The translations under genes were made by a program, and so were the position numbers. Source: Mixophyes australis (Eukaryota > Chordata > Amphibia > Anura > Limnodynastidae). Taken from it: DNA of 64,000 nucleotides. Shown here piece by piece: positions 22,920-33,790 of the stretch (positions are counted from its first letter, which is position 1; the number at the start of each line of letters is the position of its first letter). The stretch spans positions 344,511,375-344,575,374 of the forward strand of contig JAVHZZ010000003.1 in NCBI GenBank assembly GCA_036250195.1, given 5' to 3'. The notes beneath the pieces are model-generated. The model made no database searches. It was not told the origin of the DNA and was given only the letters and a program-made list of their open reading frames with translations.

Positions 22920-23910
22920 CCTTGTATACGGCCACCGGCTTAGGGACTTCCCTGGTGACTTTTGTGAGTGTGATGACATATCCAAAGAAGCTGGTAACAG
23001 CTGAAGAACCTCTCAATATGCCACCTGGCCTATCGAAGGATGCCAATAGTGTAGGAGAACATCCCCAGAAGGTGGAGACAAGGCTGTATGAACATCTGTT
23101 GGGACTGGATTGGGTATACCAATGCCATTTTTTTTCTCATTCCTTCCTCTGGAAAAGACACTGTGTCACAGTCTATCTGTACACCACCACCTGAAGTGTA
23201 CCTGACCGGGATATATGTTCCAATCTTTATACCACAAAGAAGTCGCCCTGAAAAGGCCATAGAACAACTACCTACTTCCTGAGCGAGGCCGTAAGAACTA
23301 CTAGCACTTTAGTAAAAGGTCCTTGTAGATGTAGAGAGCTCAAATGAGAGACAGGCCAATTGGAATTGACTACCTAGAACAAAGAACCATAATTTTGCAG
23401 ATTACTCTGTAGTGCCGCCTCCTCCACTGGAGAGGACGGAGCCCAGAAATTCATAAATAAAATTCCCCTCGGGTCCGAGTAGCTAATCTAGGATTGGTGC
23501 ACTTCAGCTTTTTTGGAGGGTTCAGGGTCCATGTTTACAGTGACAACTAACCCCAGCATTCCTAGAAAACACAGGCAACAGCATTATTTAGAGTTTTCCT
23601 GTTGTTAAATAGCTGCAGCCGGTGTGAGCATGTGACCCTAAAGTGACCTCTGTACTAACTGCATTGTGTCCCATGCACACACCTAATTCAAAAGTGAAAG
23701 AAGGTTGGAATGGGCAGTGTGCTACAATCTTCATAACACAAAGAGGTTGTCCAGATAAGGTCATAGAATGTCTACCTGCTTCCTGAGGGAGGCCATAAGA
23801 ACTACTAGCAGCTTGATAAAAAGGTCCTTGGAGATGTAGAGTGCCCAAATGGGAGACAGGTAAATTGGAAATGACTATCTACAACTAAAAACCATCATTT
23901 TCATAAATTA
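22920..23910 (-). mobile_element. DIRS-like RT fragments, tandemly duplicated
   Basis: On the minus strand one copy (about 23905-23735) reads HFQFTCLPFGHSTSPRTFYQ, and a second related copy lies at about 23410-23220 with GPFTKVLVVLTASLRK. Downstream come CLHLLGMFSYTIGILR (about 23080-23030) and ARWHIERFFSCYQLLW. This order (LPFG..AP..F.K, then HLLG and ARWH) fits a DIRS-type reverse transcriptase. The two blocks are about 515 bp apart and clearly similar at DNA level. Stops and frameshifts abound. It may be the 5' part of the element whose 3' part is at 19985-20690, separated by the Tc1 insertion. Confidence 0.55.
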
Positions 23911-25395
23911 ACCAAAAAAAAAACCTACGTTTGCTACGTCATTGCAGCCACTGCCCGTTGAAGGTCAAATTTCTAACAGAAGAAACAACAACACTTACCC
24001 TGCCGCCCCCCCGACAAACCTGCTTGCCATTAATTCCTATGAAAAGAGGGTTACAGCTAAAATTGGGGAGGTACAGGTGGACTTATTACTGCATCAGAAT
24101 ATGCAAAAATTATGAGAGGCCAGCATCTCTACCTTGGAGGATGTTACTGCACCTATGAAGGGGCAAAATGCCAAATTAGAGGCACAGATGACTACTTGTA
24201 AACAAAAGATGTCCGACACTGAAGGACGCCTCTGTTGGAATAATGTTCGAAGTAATGCGGAGTGAGACCGACCAGAAACTTTCCTGGAATATTGGATTAC
24301 CACTGATCTGTCCGAATCAACGAGTATCTGTATTTCCAAACTTCCCCTTTGATGTGCAAAAATGCAGAGCACAGTTCCTGCCGGTAAAGAGAAGATTACG
24401 GGATTTACCATTGCCATATACTATGCTCTGTCACGGCTGTGAGCGGTGGCAAATGGCAACTCTCATTTTGTTTCAATCTCCACATACTGTGGCCAACGGG
24501 TTGGATTGTAATGTTCATCGTTAATTTCTGCTGGGACTGAGTGCTCTGGACTCCCCTTTTGGTTCTGATGGCTCATTTGTTAGGATGGCTCCTATGGACT
24601 CCAGTGGCATTACATGATCCTGATTTGTATTGCACTGTTTTATATGAATCTCTTAGTCATGTCTTATTATATGCCATTAATATGCTAATGTGTTTGGGTG
24701 CCATTGTTAAACTGTGTGGAGGTCTTGCCACAGTACGCTTTAATTTACTGTATTCCACTGTACTGCACTATACACCGGAGAGGACCATGGTGCCAGGGTC
24801 TCCTGCTTTTCCCATCCCTACCCACTCTTCTTTACCCCATTTTCCATTTGATTCTGATACTCTGCGAGTGTGGTTATAGAAGTTGTTTAGTTGGTATCTT
24901 TGGGTCCAGATATGCCTGGTTGGGTTTTGGTATAAGGGGTGGGGTGTAGTTAGTGTGCTTTGGGTGGGAGTGGGGATAGCTTGGGGATGTATGTGTTCTT
25001 GTTTATGTATAGGATTTATTTTAATGTCACACACTGCCTTATTGTTTATCCATGCTGCTGAAGTGTACAATATATTCTAATGGTGCTGGGCCTTGTTATA
25101 GTCGTGCTTGGGGATGGCTACTGCTCTGTCCCTGTATTGGGTATCATTTCATGACAGCTAGAGCTACTCGGGACGGACCCCTTCGTTTTTTGACCTGGAA
25201 CGTTCAGGGTCTTAACAACAAAATTAAGAGGTCCTTGGTTGGGTCCCAGGTCAAGAAATATGAGGCAAATGTTATCGGTTTTACTGAAACCCATTTGATT
25301 GTCAATGCTTCTAACTCCCAAGGTGTATCCCTGCTCATCCAAAAACGAGTCAAGTTTGTGCTGGACATGGTTCAATCAGACCTGCTGGGCAGATA

Positions 25396-25755
25396 TGTAT
25401 GTATTTCACACTTAATAGTAGCAGATGACAACTTGCTAGTATTTGGGCTGCTGAAACTGGAAGCACAGAGTCTAACGCGTCCCTGGTCTTCACCAGGGAA
25501 CCCTGCAAGGAAGTTTGGATTAAGCTGCGAAGGACATGCAGGTTGTGCTTCTCCAGAACAGCCACCAGCGTGCAGAAACAGTACCGAATCAGGAACCAAG
25601 CGAAGCGTCCAAGATACGCCAAAGGACATGGGTAATACACAATCAGGGATAATCCACAGAATAGTCAGGGGAATAGCCGGAATCAGGGATCCAAAAACAA
25701 GCAGGTTAACACAGACAGCAAGTAAGCAAACCACCAAATTCTATCAGCATTTCCA
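25396..25755 (-). mobile_element. LTR fragment, 3' part, minus orientation
   Basis: The complement contains the family-specific block ccctggtgaagaccaggg and cgttagactc (25474-25515), matching the solo LTR at 60480-60535. It starts right after the endonuclease codons for GRY at a tgtat end preceded by agata, probably one copy of a 5-bp target duplication. At about 25755 it meets inverted L1 linker sequence. It is the partner of the 5' LTR part at 26463-26665. Confidence 0.7.
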
Positions 25756-26462
25756 TGGGAGGACACATAAGCGGCTTCCAAATGGCGAGACTCACTCTCC
25801 AGCTCTTCTCCCCTTAGTCTGGACCCACGCTTATAGGAGTTCACAGTAGTGATGAGGGATCCACGCAGGACAGCCTTGAAAGTATCCCACAAAGTGGGGG
25901 GACCCACTGAATGCTGATTGTAGGCAAAGTACCGTTCCCACAGGGACACCAAATCGTAGCAATCACCCAGTAATGTTAACCAGAAGGGATTGACTTTCCA
26001 GAATTTTTGTCCCCTTGGGCAGTGAGCATTAATAGCAAGAACCATGGGGAGTGGTTCGATATCCCCTTAGGCAAGCAGCTTGCATCCACTACAGTCTGCA
26101 CCAGTCATCTAGAGATAAGGCCTAAGTCTATTCTGGAGAATGCATGGTAAGAGGAGAAGCAGGAAAATTGCTCCACCTATGGGTGCTTGAGGAGCCGGCG
26201 ACCGCCAGCCCCATCTCACTCACCAATTGGGCAAATTTGGTTTTACTTCAGATAGCAGACCCTCCAGACTGCCGACACCTATCAAAAGAATTGTCAAACA
26301 CAGTATTAAAATCCCCTAGGCATAGTCCCGGAGTGTGTGGGCTTAAAGACAAAGTCACTACATTTTTTAAGAACATCCCAAATGTAAGCAGGCGGAATAT
26401 AAGCTCCCACGAGAGCAAGCAGGACAGAATTGAAAGCACCTCTAACTTATTTGCATATATAT

Positions 26463-26665
26463 TGTCAGGCGCCGTCCCTCCACATAAGGACAGCCATCTG
26501 CTACTTCTCCCCCTGCGTCTGGTTGCTCGGCAATCAGACGCCATTCTTCAGTCCCATTGCCTAGGTTCTGGACGCGGCGGCTGGCGACGTCACCGACGCC
26601 AGTAAACAGCTTTTGCCCCTCACTGTTTAAATAAGTTTTTGGCACCTGTATTTGGTCCCTTTCAG
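26463..26665 (+). mobile_element. LTR fragment, 5' part, plus orientation
   Basis: Starts tgtcaggcgccgtccc like the other LTR copies and runs through a tttaaataag TATA-like site (26625-26636). It then breaks into plus-strand L1 C-terminal sequence. The flanking tatat (complement atata) fits the agata at 25391-25395 as a degraded target duplication. Confidence 0.72.
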
Positions 26666-27764
26666 TGCTCCAGAATATAATATTCAGCCTCAAATTCACC
26701 ATTTGAAAGGTAAGATGCATGTCTGGAAACAGCTGCCACTTACAGATCGTATTAACATCATTAAGATGCTTGTGCAGTCAAAGTTTTTGTATGTCCTGCA
26801 GCAGTCTCCTATCAATGTCCCTAGAACTGTTTTTCAGAAGATGGATCATTATATCACATTCTTGGTGTGGACAGACAAAAGGGCTCGTGTTAAGCTCAAT
26901 ACCTTGTGCAGATGATTTTCGATCACACTACTATGCCTCACAGTTAACGCTTATCAGACAGTGGGTGACAATCTAGAGCTCATATCGATCTACACAACTG
27001 TTTAGTTGATGGGTCGGGTACCCCCTATTCACGGATTCATTTCCTTATGATTGATAAGTACTCTAGATGGGGCCCCCCTTTGCTGTCCCAGGCAGTGAGA
27101 ACATGGTGCCTTTCGATCAAGCTCACTGATGGCTCCGGCTATGATCCAGACACCTTTCTATTGCTAAATACTAAACTGGGCGAGTTTATGCAAATCAATG
27201 GAGCGGCTGCCTGGCGCAGGTTTGGGGTCTGCTATCTTGGTCACCTATGCTGGGGAGGCGGACTCTCCGATACTTTGACCAACTCAGTTAAGCACATGGT
27301 ATCCCCAGGACATGTATAGATACTACAAATTCGACATGCCCTTATTTTCTAATTACAGAGATGCTGCTCCACAGCTGGTGGGCAATCCCTTCACTGCTGG
27401 GTCTCATATCCTGCCACCTTGTTTCCTTGATCTACTAGTACCTACTGGAGGGGCTCTGTGCTGATGGTCTTCCCAGACATGAACGGACAAGGAGACAGAT
27501 CTGGGGGTGTTGGATGATAGGGACTGAGGTAGAGAGCGCTTATAAAGTCACTGCATCTGCAAGTTTTGGGCAGATCCGGATTTTTCTGTTGCATAGGTCT
27601 TACCTTACTTCCACTCATATCTCCAAAATTAGTAGGAATCAGGTTGTGGCTTGTCCTAAATATGGGAGCAAGCTGGGCATCTTTTATGGGATTGCCCCCA
27701 GGTGGCTACATTTTGTGGTGAAGTCATTGACTGTATAATGAAACTTGATTTGGGGAGTTATTAT

Positions 27765-28348
27765 TATTATTTTTTTTTTATTTATAGGGCGCCACTAGCT
27801 ATCCGTAGTGCCGTACAGGGACAGACAGAAACACGATACAGGGTGAGACAGCACGGTACAGTTAACAAAAATCACAGTAACTCCGAAGCTCAATGTACAG
27901 ATAGATGAGAGCCCCAAGCGGGGTAGAGAGAGGGGTAGAAGGGCAGGAGGACCTCGTGGAAGAGACAAGAAGCTGAAGAGCAGAGTTAAGGTGGTGGAGA
28001 ACAGAAGGAGAGGAGGCACTGCTCGAAGGAGCGTACAATCTAAGGGGAGGGTAGGACGGACAGATGCAATGGTAGGAGGAGGGAATGGGGAGAACAGAGG
28101 CAGAGACGGAGAGGGGGGAAGAGGAGAATGAAAAGGAGGGAGGTAAGAGGGGGACAGGAGGGAGGGCAGGAGTGGGAGGGGGGTAGGGGGAGACTGGGAG
28201 GAGGTCAATTAGGTGGGGGACTGGAGGGCTTTAAGGAAGAGGTGGGTTTTTAAGGCCCGTTTGAAGCTGGACAGGTTGGGGAAAGTTCTGATGGAGCGGG
28301 GGAGCTGGTTCCAGTGGAGGGGGGCAGCGCGGGAGAAGTCAGTTTCCC
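27765..28348 (-). mobile_element. 5'-truncated L2-type LINE inserted in the L1
   Basis: The minus strand reads DFSRAAPLHWNQLPRSIR and LSSFKRALKTHLF (28345-28235), the L2/CR1 ORF2 C-terminus. A pyrimidine-rich 3' UTR and the terminal ggcgccctataaataaa near 27775-27792 follow. Plus-strand L1 sequence resumes immediately at its right edge. Confidence 0.8.
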
Positions 28349-28844
28349 CATTAATCCAGAGATGTGCCTCTTTGGACTGGGCCTGGCCGGTAAGATGCAT
28401 AAACTGATTCGACAGTTATTGTCCACTCTGTTTATGCTGGCTAAAGTTGTTATTGTCAGGAAGTGCGCCAGAGTAACTAACTCTCAGGGACTGGATCGAA
28501 CTGGTCAATGACACAGTGGGCCACAAAAGATTCATGTATACTCTAGATAGAGCGGGCTGCCTGGGGGGGCACACCCGGCCACCCAATAAAACAGTTGTAG
28601 TCTCTTCATTATTTCATCATTCTCATGTGGTCTATTCTTCATGGAAGACAGTTCCAACACTGCAAATATGTGTAATCCTAGGTTTCGCTAGACTCCTACT
28701 GATTATGAGATATTATTCCTGGTCTATTTATACAGATTTATTTCTTATATGTACACAGTTTAATTGTGTGACACTAGTCAGATACATGTGTGATTGTTGT
28801 TAATGCTATCCAAAAAAACAAAATTTATTTGAGTTAAAATGGGA

Positions 28845-28893
28845 GGGGGGGGGGGTCATGCTTTTGTCCCCCCCCCCCCCCCCCCCCCCCCCC
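28845..28893. repeat. G11 tract followed by C26 tract
   Basis: A run of 11 G (28845-28855), a 12-nt spacer, then 26 C (28868-28893). The two tracts are self-complementary, and either strand could also form quadruplex or i-motif structures. The exact C count may be unreliable in sequencing. Confidence 0.85.
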
Positions 28894-28899
28894 GATTTT

Positions 28900-30143
28900 G
28901 CTAGTACCAGCACTAGGCTGGCAGAACCACAGTTAACCTAATTGGGTAGCGGGGGGGGAGGACGTGTTAATATATTTTGTTTTTTTCACACTGTTTTGTG
29001 CCGGCAGATCCAGCATTGTCACAGTTTGTAATCACACTGTCGCCATTTTCTCAGTGTAGGACAAATGTAAATGTCGGCATTTACCCTGTCAGCATTTTCA
29101 AGTCGGCAGGGTAAGTGTCAGTATTTCTTCCGTCAGGATTTCGTACCTAACCCGTCAATGCAGTCCCAGGGAAATGTGCTGGGACCCTTTAGGTCCCCTA
29201 TGTAATAAGTATGTCCCACAGACAAAAAATAAAACCACTAGCTACACTGCTTACTATTAGAGACAGGAAAGAATGACACCAGGGTAAGGAGGCATCACAT
29301 TAAATACCTTCTGGAGAGGGAGGGCATTTCTTTTTCTTGTGTCTACCTAGCTGACTATTGGGTTAAACCATTTCTCTTTCTTTTCTCAATCTACAAAAAC
29401 AACGAGATGTTATCAAACGCAGGAATGCAGCATACCGGAGGAGGATGAGGTAGTACAGTATGCTCTCCCTCCTTTCTCTGCAGCTTAGAGCCGTAAAAGT
29501 GGTAAGGGTCAGGGAACCATGGCGGGTGAGGTCTGAGAGGCAAGTGGACAAGTGGTTGAGTTTTGAGTAGACATGGGATCTGACGGCATGTAGTGATTTT
29601 TGAAGCATGTGAGGGGAATATGGCGGCATTTTAGCATAAAATATTTGTGATTCATGGTCGTTTTCAAGCTGGGTTTTTTGTTTTTTTTTCAGACTTGAAA
29701 TTAAGGAAACTTTTGAAGGCTGCCCCTGAAGTATATAAGGTTGCCCATCACGATTTTAGAGCATAGTTATTAACTTGTGAGTAGGACCCTTGTATGCCAT
29801 TTAGAGTGGCATTGAGTCATTTTCTACTTGCAATACTATTACAAAAGTGTTGCAGTGTATCTTGGTGAAGACAACACCGTTTGCACCTTTAGGATCTAGA
29901 AACAACCTTGCCACTGTAATACACATAGGATATTTACCAATTAGAGCTCCCTATATTCCTGCATTTTAATAATACTGAGCAGTCAATAAAAATCTGTTAA
30001 CGGAACAGGTAAGCTCGTAGAGTTCTAGGTTAGATGTTTTTGTTTATGCACTTTTTCACTGCATATGTACATGCTGTCAAATAGATAATTTCATGAATAG
30101 TAACAACAAACAGTAAAAGCAAAATATAGAAGCTAGCACTTAC
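28900..30143. other. Intron 2 sequence, mostly unassigned
   Basis: Sequence at about 29040-29160 repeats short (t)gtc(a/g)gcattt-type motifs and resembles a decayed repeat. The remainder has no recognised feature up to the exon 2 donor. Confidence 0.4.
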
Positions 30144-30245
30144 TTGCTTTAGTTGTTTAAGAACTTGCTCATCTACGCCTTCTTCTGCAAAAAGGTCAGT
30201 CACACTTTCAATGACATCTTCAATAATGGACTTATAAAGTTTTGG
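30144..30245 (-). CDS. GTF2A1L: TFIIA alpha/beta-like factor (GTF2A1L), coding exon 2
   Basis: Minus-strand exon of 102 nt (34 codons, phase 0 at both ends), bounded by acceptor tctatttag and donor CAA/gtaagt. It starts PKLYKSIIEDVIESV and ends FAEEGVDEQVLKQLKQ. The N-terminal helix of TFIIA large subunits starts PKLYRSVIEDVI in vertebrates, and this is the part that packs with TFIIA gamma in the four-helix bundle. The FAEEG...EQVLK.LKQ form matches the germ-cell paralogue better than the FLDDGVDEQVL form of GTF2A1. Exon 1 lies 3246 bp upstream and exon 3 16238 bp downstream. An L1 fragment (30440-32165) sits in the intron before it. Confidence 0.92.
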
Positions 30246-30439
30246 CTAAATAGACCAATGAAAACAGTAATGTCAGTAAATAAAGTCATTAATCAAGGTA
30301 TTATTCTATATTTGCATATTACCACATTAATACTATTAAAAACCTAGTAATCTTACACTATATCAGCTTCAGCATTAACAATGCTGCCTGTATATCTGTC
30401 ACCATTAAAAAAAATTCACAGCGACGTTAAAGCTTGGAG

Positions 30440-32165
30440 ACATTTTTTTTTTCCATCTATTTCCAGGGCTTTATGATGCTGTTCCTCCTGAATATCTCCA
30501 TAGGACGATATTCCATAAGACTGATAGGCTCATCTCTTCGTTTGTCTGGGGAGAGGGCAGGGCCCGTAACCGATTGGCTACATTGTGTAGATCCAAGGGT
30601 AATGGAGGCCTAGCTCTTACAAAGCTTTGTTTATATTACTATGCAGCACAGCTTACCCACTTGATCAGCTGGTTGGGAACTCAAATCCCTATAGACTTAC
30701 TGGGGTTTCTTAGTGAGCAGGCGGAGTCCTATGCTTCTGGTAAAGCTCTTTTATTACCCATGGAAGTAATACTTATGGGTAAATGTCCGAGTCAGGTGGC
30801 TCCGATGATTAAATAGGCCATGGAGATTTGGCGTATCTAGCATAATGTAATGGGATGTCAGGGTTTTGATCCAGTTACCCCATTGTGACATAATCCTTCC
30901 TTCCCAGAACTTAAACTGCAAGACTATAATATATGGCATAGATATAGTATAGTGAATAATAATGGGCAATTGTATGAGTCTGGTTCCTTGAAAACCTTAT
31001 TCCTAATTCTGCATTTTACTGTTACCTCCAATTAAGACACTTTTAACATGCAGTTTTCTGCCTCCCCTCCATTCATTCAACCATCCCCTCTAGAGAGTCT
31101 TCTGCAAAGGGTAGGTAATGAGAACTACTATATCTCAACTCTACTCAAACCTCAATTGTTCACTTGTCCCGAATGACTTAAACTTACTGAAAGCCAAATT
31201 GCATGTGGATTTAGCCCCTCTATTAGACGAGGAGTGGTCAAATATGCTTAAGAGTCTCCGCAGCGCCACGTCCTGCCTTCGCTACCAACAAATACACTTA
31301 TATGTATTGCACAGAGTATATCTTACCCCTGTTGGTTTGCATCGAATGGGCCAAAGAAATGACCCGTCTTGTCCAAAATGTTGCTCACTATCTGCTGAGT
31401 TTTGGCATGTTTTGGGGTTGTCCAGTTGTAAATAACTTTTGGTAAGAAGTTTGTGAATGTGTTAACACTGCTCCCCTTGCCCCTCCTTTGAATCCCAAAT
31501 GTTGTCTCTATGGTATTTCATTAGAAGAATTAACAAATAAATATACAGCTGCATACACATTCAGTTTAACAACAATTGCCAAGCTGGTAATTTCTAGGAC
31601 CTGGCCGGCATCTGGCTCACCTGATTTTCATAAGTTGAGAACCCTGGTTAATACCCCTGTGCAACATTAAAGATATGTGTAGACATGTAGAAATACTAAA
31701 TCAAAGGATCATAAAATATGGTCTAGATGGTATACGTCTAGATACCGAGCCTGTGCAAATGACTTGGTGTCTTCTAAATAATTCACTTGCTGGAGGTAGA
31801 GGAGAGGGGATTTTTCAGGATGACCTGTTCCATATGTGTAAAAAATTAAAAATGTTAAACTATGAAAGACTACTGGAACTTTCTAATACTTAATCTGTTC
31901 AAGCACTATTTGTAACGTCTCTTACTACCAATATGCTAGTTGTGGCGAGTCCAAAAATCTCACTTTTTCATAAAACTGTCACATATCCTGGGAAAATAAG
32001 CCTACCGATATTATTGTGAAAAATACTTCATAATTGGTTTGTATGTGAATTTGCCAAGTATAAGTGAGAAACATTACAATTTAAGAAGGTCATGGTTTGT
32101 TTTGTACTAGTATTTGTTTGAGTTACTTTTGTTTTGGATGTTTGAAAAACCAAATAAAAAAAAAT
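30440..32165 (+). mobile_element. L1/Tx1-type LINE, C-terminal part and 3' end
   Basis: Reads SSFVWGEGRARNRLATLCRS and GNGGLALTKLCLYYYAAQLT (30540-30660), then LYVLHRVYLTPVGLHRMGQ (31295-31355), the zinc-knuckle-like CPKCCSLSAEFWHVLG (31371-31420), and NPKCCLYGISLEEL with LTTIAKLVISRTW (31490-31600). The 3' end is the A-rich stretch at 32150-32165. It is antisense within intron 1 of GTF2A1L and closely related to the L1 at 23930-28840. Confidence 0.85.
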
Positions 32166-33220
32166 CTGATTTAAAAATATATATAAACAAAGCCACTCAT
32201 TCAAATGAGAGTTTAGAATGAAGCATGCATTATTTTCGACACATGAGGTGGACATGGCTACAAGGCAAAAAAAAAAAAAGTCTGCAGTTACTCACAGGAT
32301 TTTTACTTTCAACATTATCAAATTCAATAACTTGATAAAACAAATGAATTGCTACGTGTGTTACACGAATGATATACATTTATAGACTCTAATCTACAAA
32401 ATCATTCAGAAATTTGCCCGGAAAACTATTTTAGCACTGTGTAAAGGTTGAATGAACATAATTAAGAAATTGCTTACCTAAGCATTTACAAAACCTCAAG
32501 AACATCACAATTAAATCACATCACATTTATTCAAAGCCAAATTATTTAGATCATTCAATTAAAACTACTATCTAGGGAGGGAGCAGAGCATTATAGCTCT
32601 GCTATCTCCCCAAAGCTTTGTGCTGCCATTTTTACTAATGCTTTACAGTTAGTCCCACAAGCTGAAAACTGGGGCTGTGTAATGTTTTGGAGGGCATGTA
32701 AGCAGGAGGAAAACTGAGAATACAGACACTGTGGCTTCTCATTAGTCCTCCCACTTACACCACAATACTGCAGTCATTTTTAAGTGGTGAACAAAACCAT
32801 TCACTACATCAGGTGGTGCAACTCTAAAGTTCCTTAAATTCATATGCACGGGTACCCTCTGACAACAATTATATAATGTTCAGTGAAAAATCACTTCTGA
32901 AAAAAGGCACTTCAGCCTTATGTATTATAAGGAAAGTGATTGCCACCTCTGCAGAACGTTGTGACACTAGTAGGCAAGATCAATATGCTTTTTTTCAATA
33001 AAACGCTATACAAAATAATTATGCTGTCTAGGGACAAAATAAGAGTTTAATAGTATGCACTGACCTCAGGACTGACAAATGGAAAAATAGGGAGATAGTA
33101 TCCTGTTTACCAGTCAAATATACACCAGCAGTATCTGCTTAGCAGGAGCTATAATCCCCATATTACATTACAAATCTTACATAGTAAATAAACTATGTTT
33201 ATTGACTGTGTTTTTGTTTG

Positions 33221-33254
<34 letters not shown>

Positions 33255-33485
33255 ATATCCAAGAATTATATTACATACAAAGGAATTGTACTTTGCAGTC
33301 TGTCAACTGATGTAAAATAGAGACCCTTACTGGGATGGATATTTACATCCTGTCTGGGACTGACCTATATATTAGGGACAGCTGTTAATCTCACAAATAA
33401 TATAACTACCAAATGGTTCACCAAAATGATTAGTAACATCAATACTAAGTATGGGATCGCCACTGTCGTTAGAAAACACGGGTGT
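32166..33485. other. Intron 1 sequence; (TA)n repeat
   Basis: AT-rich intron. The only clear feature is a (TA)n microsatellite at about 33222-33252. Confidence 0.6.
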
Positions 33486-33491
33486 CCTTAC

Positions 33492-33521
33492 CACTGGGTT
33501 CGGATTCCCAGAGTGAGCCAT
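33492..33521 (-). CDS. GTF2A1L: TFIIA alpha/beta-like factor (GTF2A1L), coding exon 1
   Basis: On the minus strand ATG at 33521 has G at +4. It opens MAHSGNPNPV and is followed at once by a strong donor, GTAAGG (33491-33486). Joined to exon 2 it gives ...NPNPV-PKLYKS, the expected start of a TFIIA large subunit (human paralogues have short starts ending NTV or NPV before PKLY). The exon lies at the edge of a GC-rich promoter-like block. Alternative upstream ATGs were not examined beyond the GC-rich block. Confidence 0.87.
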
Positions 33522-33790
33522 GACTGAAGCCCCCAACCGGCGCCGCCCAGCTCCTCGTCACTCTGCAGCTGTTAGCCGCGCCTATCGCCCTCTCTGTGAG
33601 GAGCAGTCAGCACGTCACAAACAGGTCACATGACCCTGGCCCCTACATCCAGGGTCATGTGACCTCATAGAGAGCAATAACGGCCCACTCTCACGTGACC
33701 CCCCCCCTAGACGGCCGCCATCTTCTGCCTTATCAGTACTGCCGTGTTGGTAAGATGGCCGCCTGTGGCATTGTTGTGCGTAGAATAGGC
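33522..33790 (-). promoter_or_regulatory. CpG-rich promoter and 5' UTR of GTF2A1L
   Basis: GC-rich, CpG-containing island in otherwise AT-rich surroundings, directly upstream of the start codon. It holds a CRE-like cacgtcac (about 33611-33618), a perfect inverted repeat with CACATG cores (33623-33665), a CACGTG E-box (33692-33697), and two YY1-like sites ggccgccatctt (33713-33724) and aagatggccgcc (33752-33763). No TATA box is seen, as expected for CpG promoters. The start site is inferred to lie near the YY1-like sites; orientation follows the gene. Confidence 0.72.
33623..33665. promoter_or_regulatory. Perfect 17-bp inverted repeat in the promoter
   Basis: aggtcacatgaccctgg (33623-33639) and its exact complement (33649-33665) flank a 9-nt spacer. 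Each arm contains a gtcacatgac palindrome, an E-box-like core. Confidence 0.85.

Larger units (their letters stand above)
23930..28840 (+). mobile_element. Long L1/Tx1-type LINE, broken by LTR, inversion and L2
   Basis: ORF1: coiled coil and SDTEGRLCWNNVR (about 24208-24252), then ETFLEYWITTDLS. ORF2 start: endonuclease with FLTWNVQGLNN (about 25190-25222) and TETHL (about 25285-25299), ending GRY at 25396. The middle part lies inverted at 25756-26462: GDFNTVFD, FSRIDL, SNHSP and linker TLWDTFKAVLRGSLITT read on the minus strand. The C-terminal part is again plus: QLPLTDRINIIKMLVQSKFL (about 26735-26790), CPKYGS (about 27650), and after an L2 insertion NPEMCLFGLGL (28353-28385) and STLFMLAKVVIVRKC. 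The reverse transcriptase itself is missing. The A-rich end is near 28810-28840. Confidence 0.85.

Noticed and set aside
26144..26605. 153-codon plus-strand frame
   Set aside because: Shadow of the inverted L1 endonuclease read correctly on the minus strand, plus LTR sequence.
29363..29629. 88-codon minus-strand frame near exon 2
   Set aside because: Does not match the residues expected between GTF2A1L exons 2 and 3, which join directly.
33524..33640. Plus-strand 37-codon frame starting MTEAPNRRRP in the CpG island
   Set aside because: Short, no domain; the opposite strand gives a GTF2A1L start with a splice donor.
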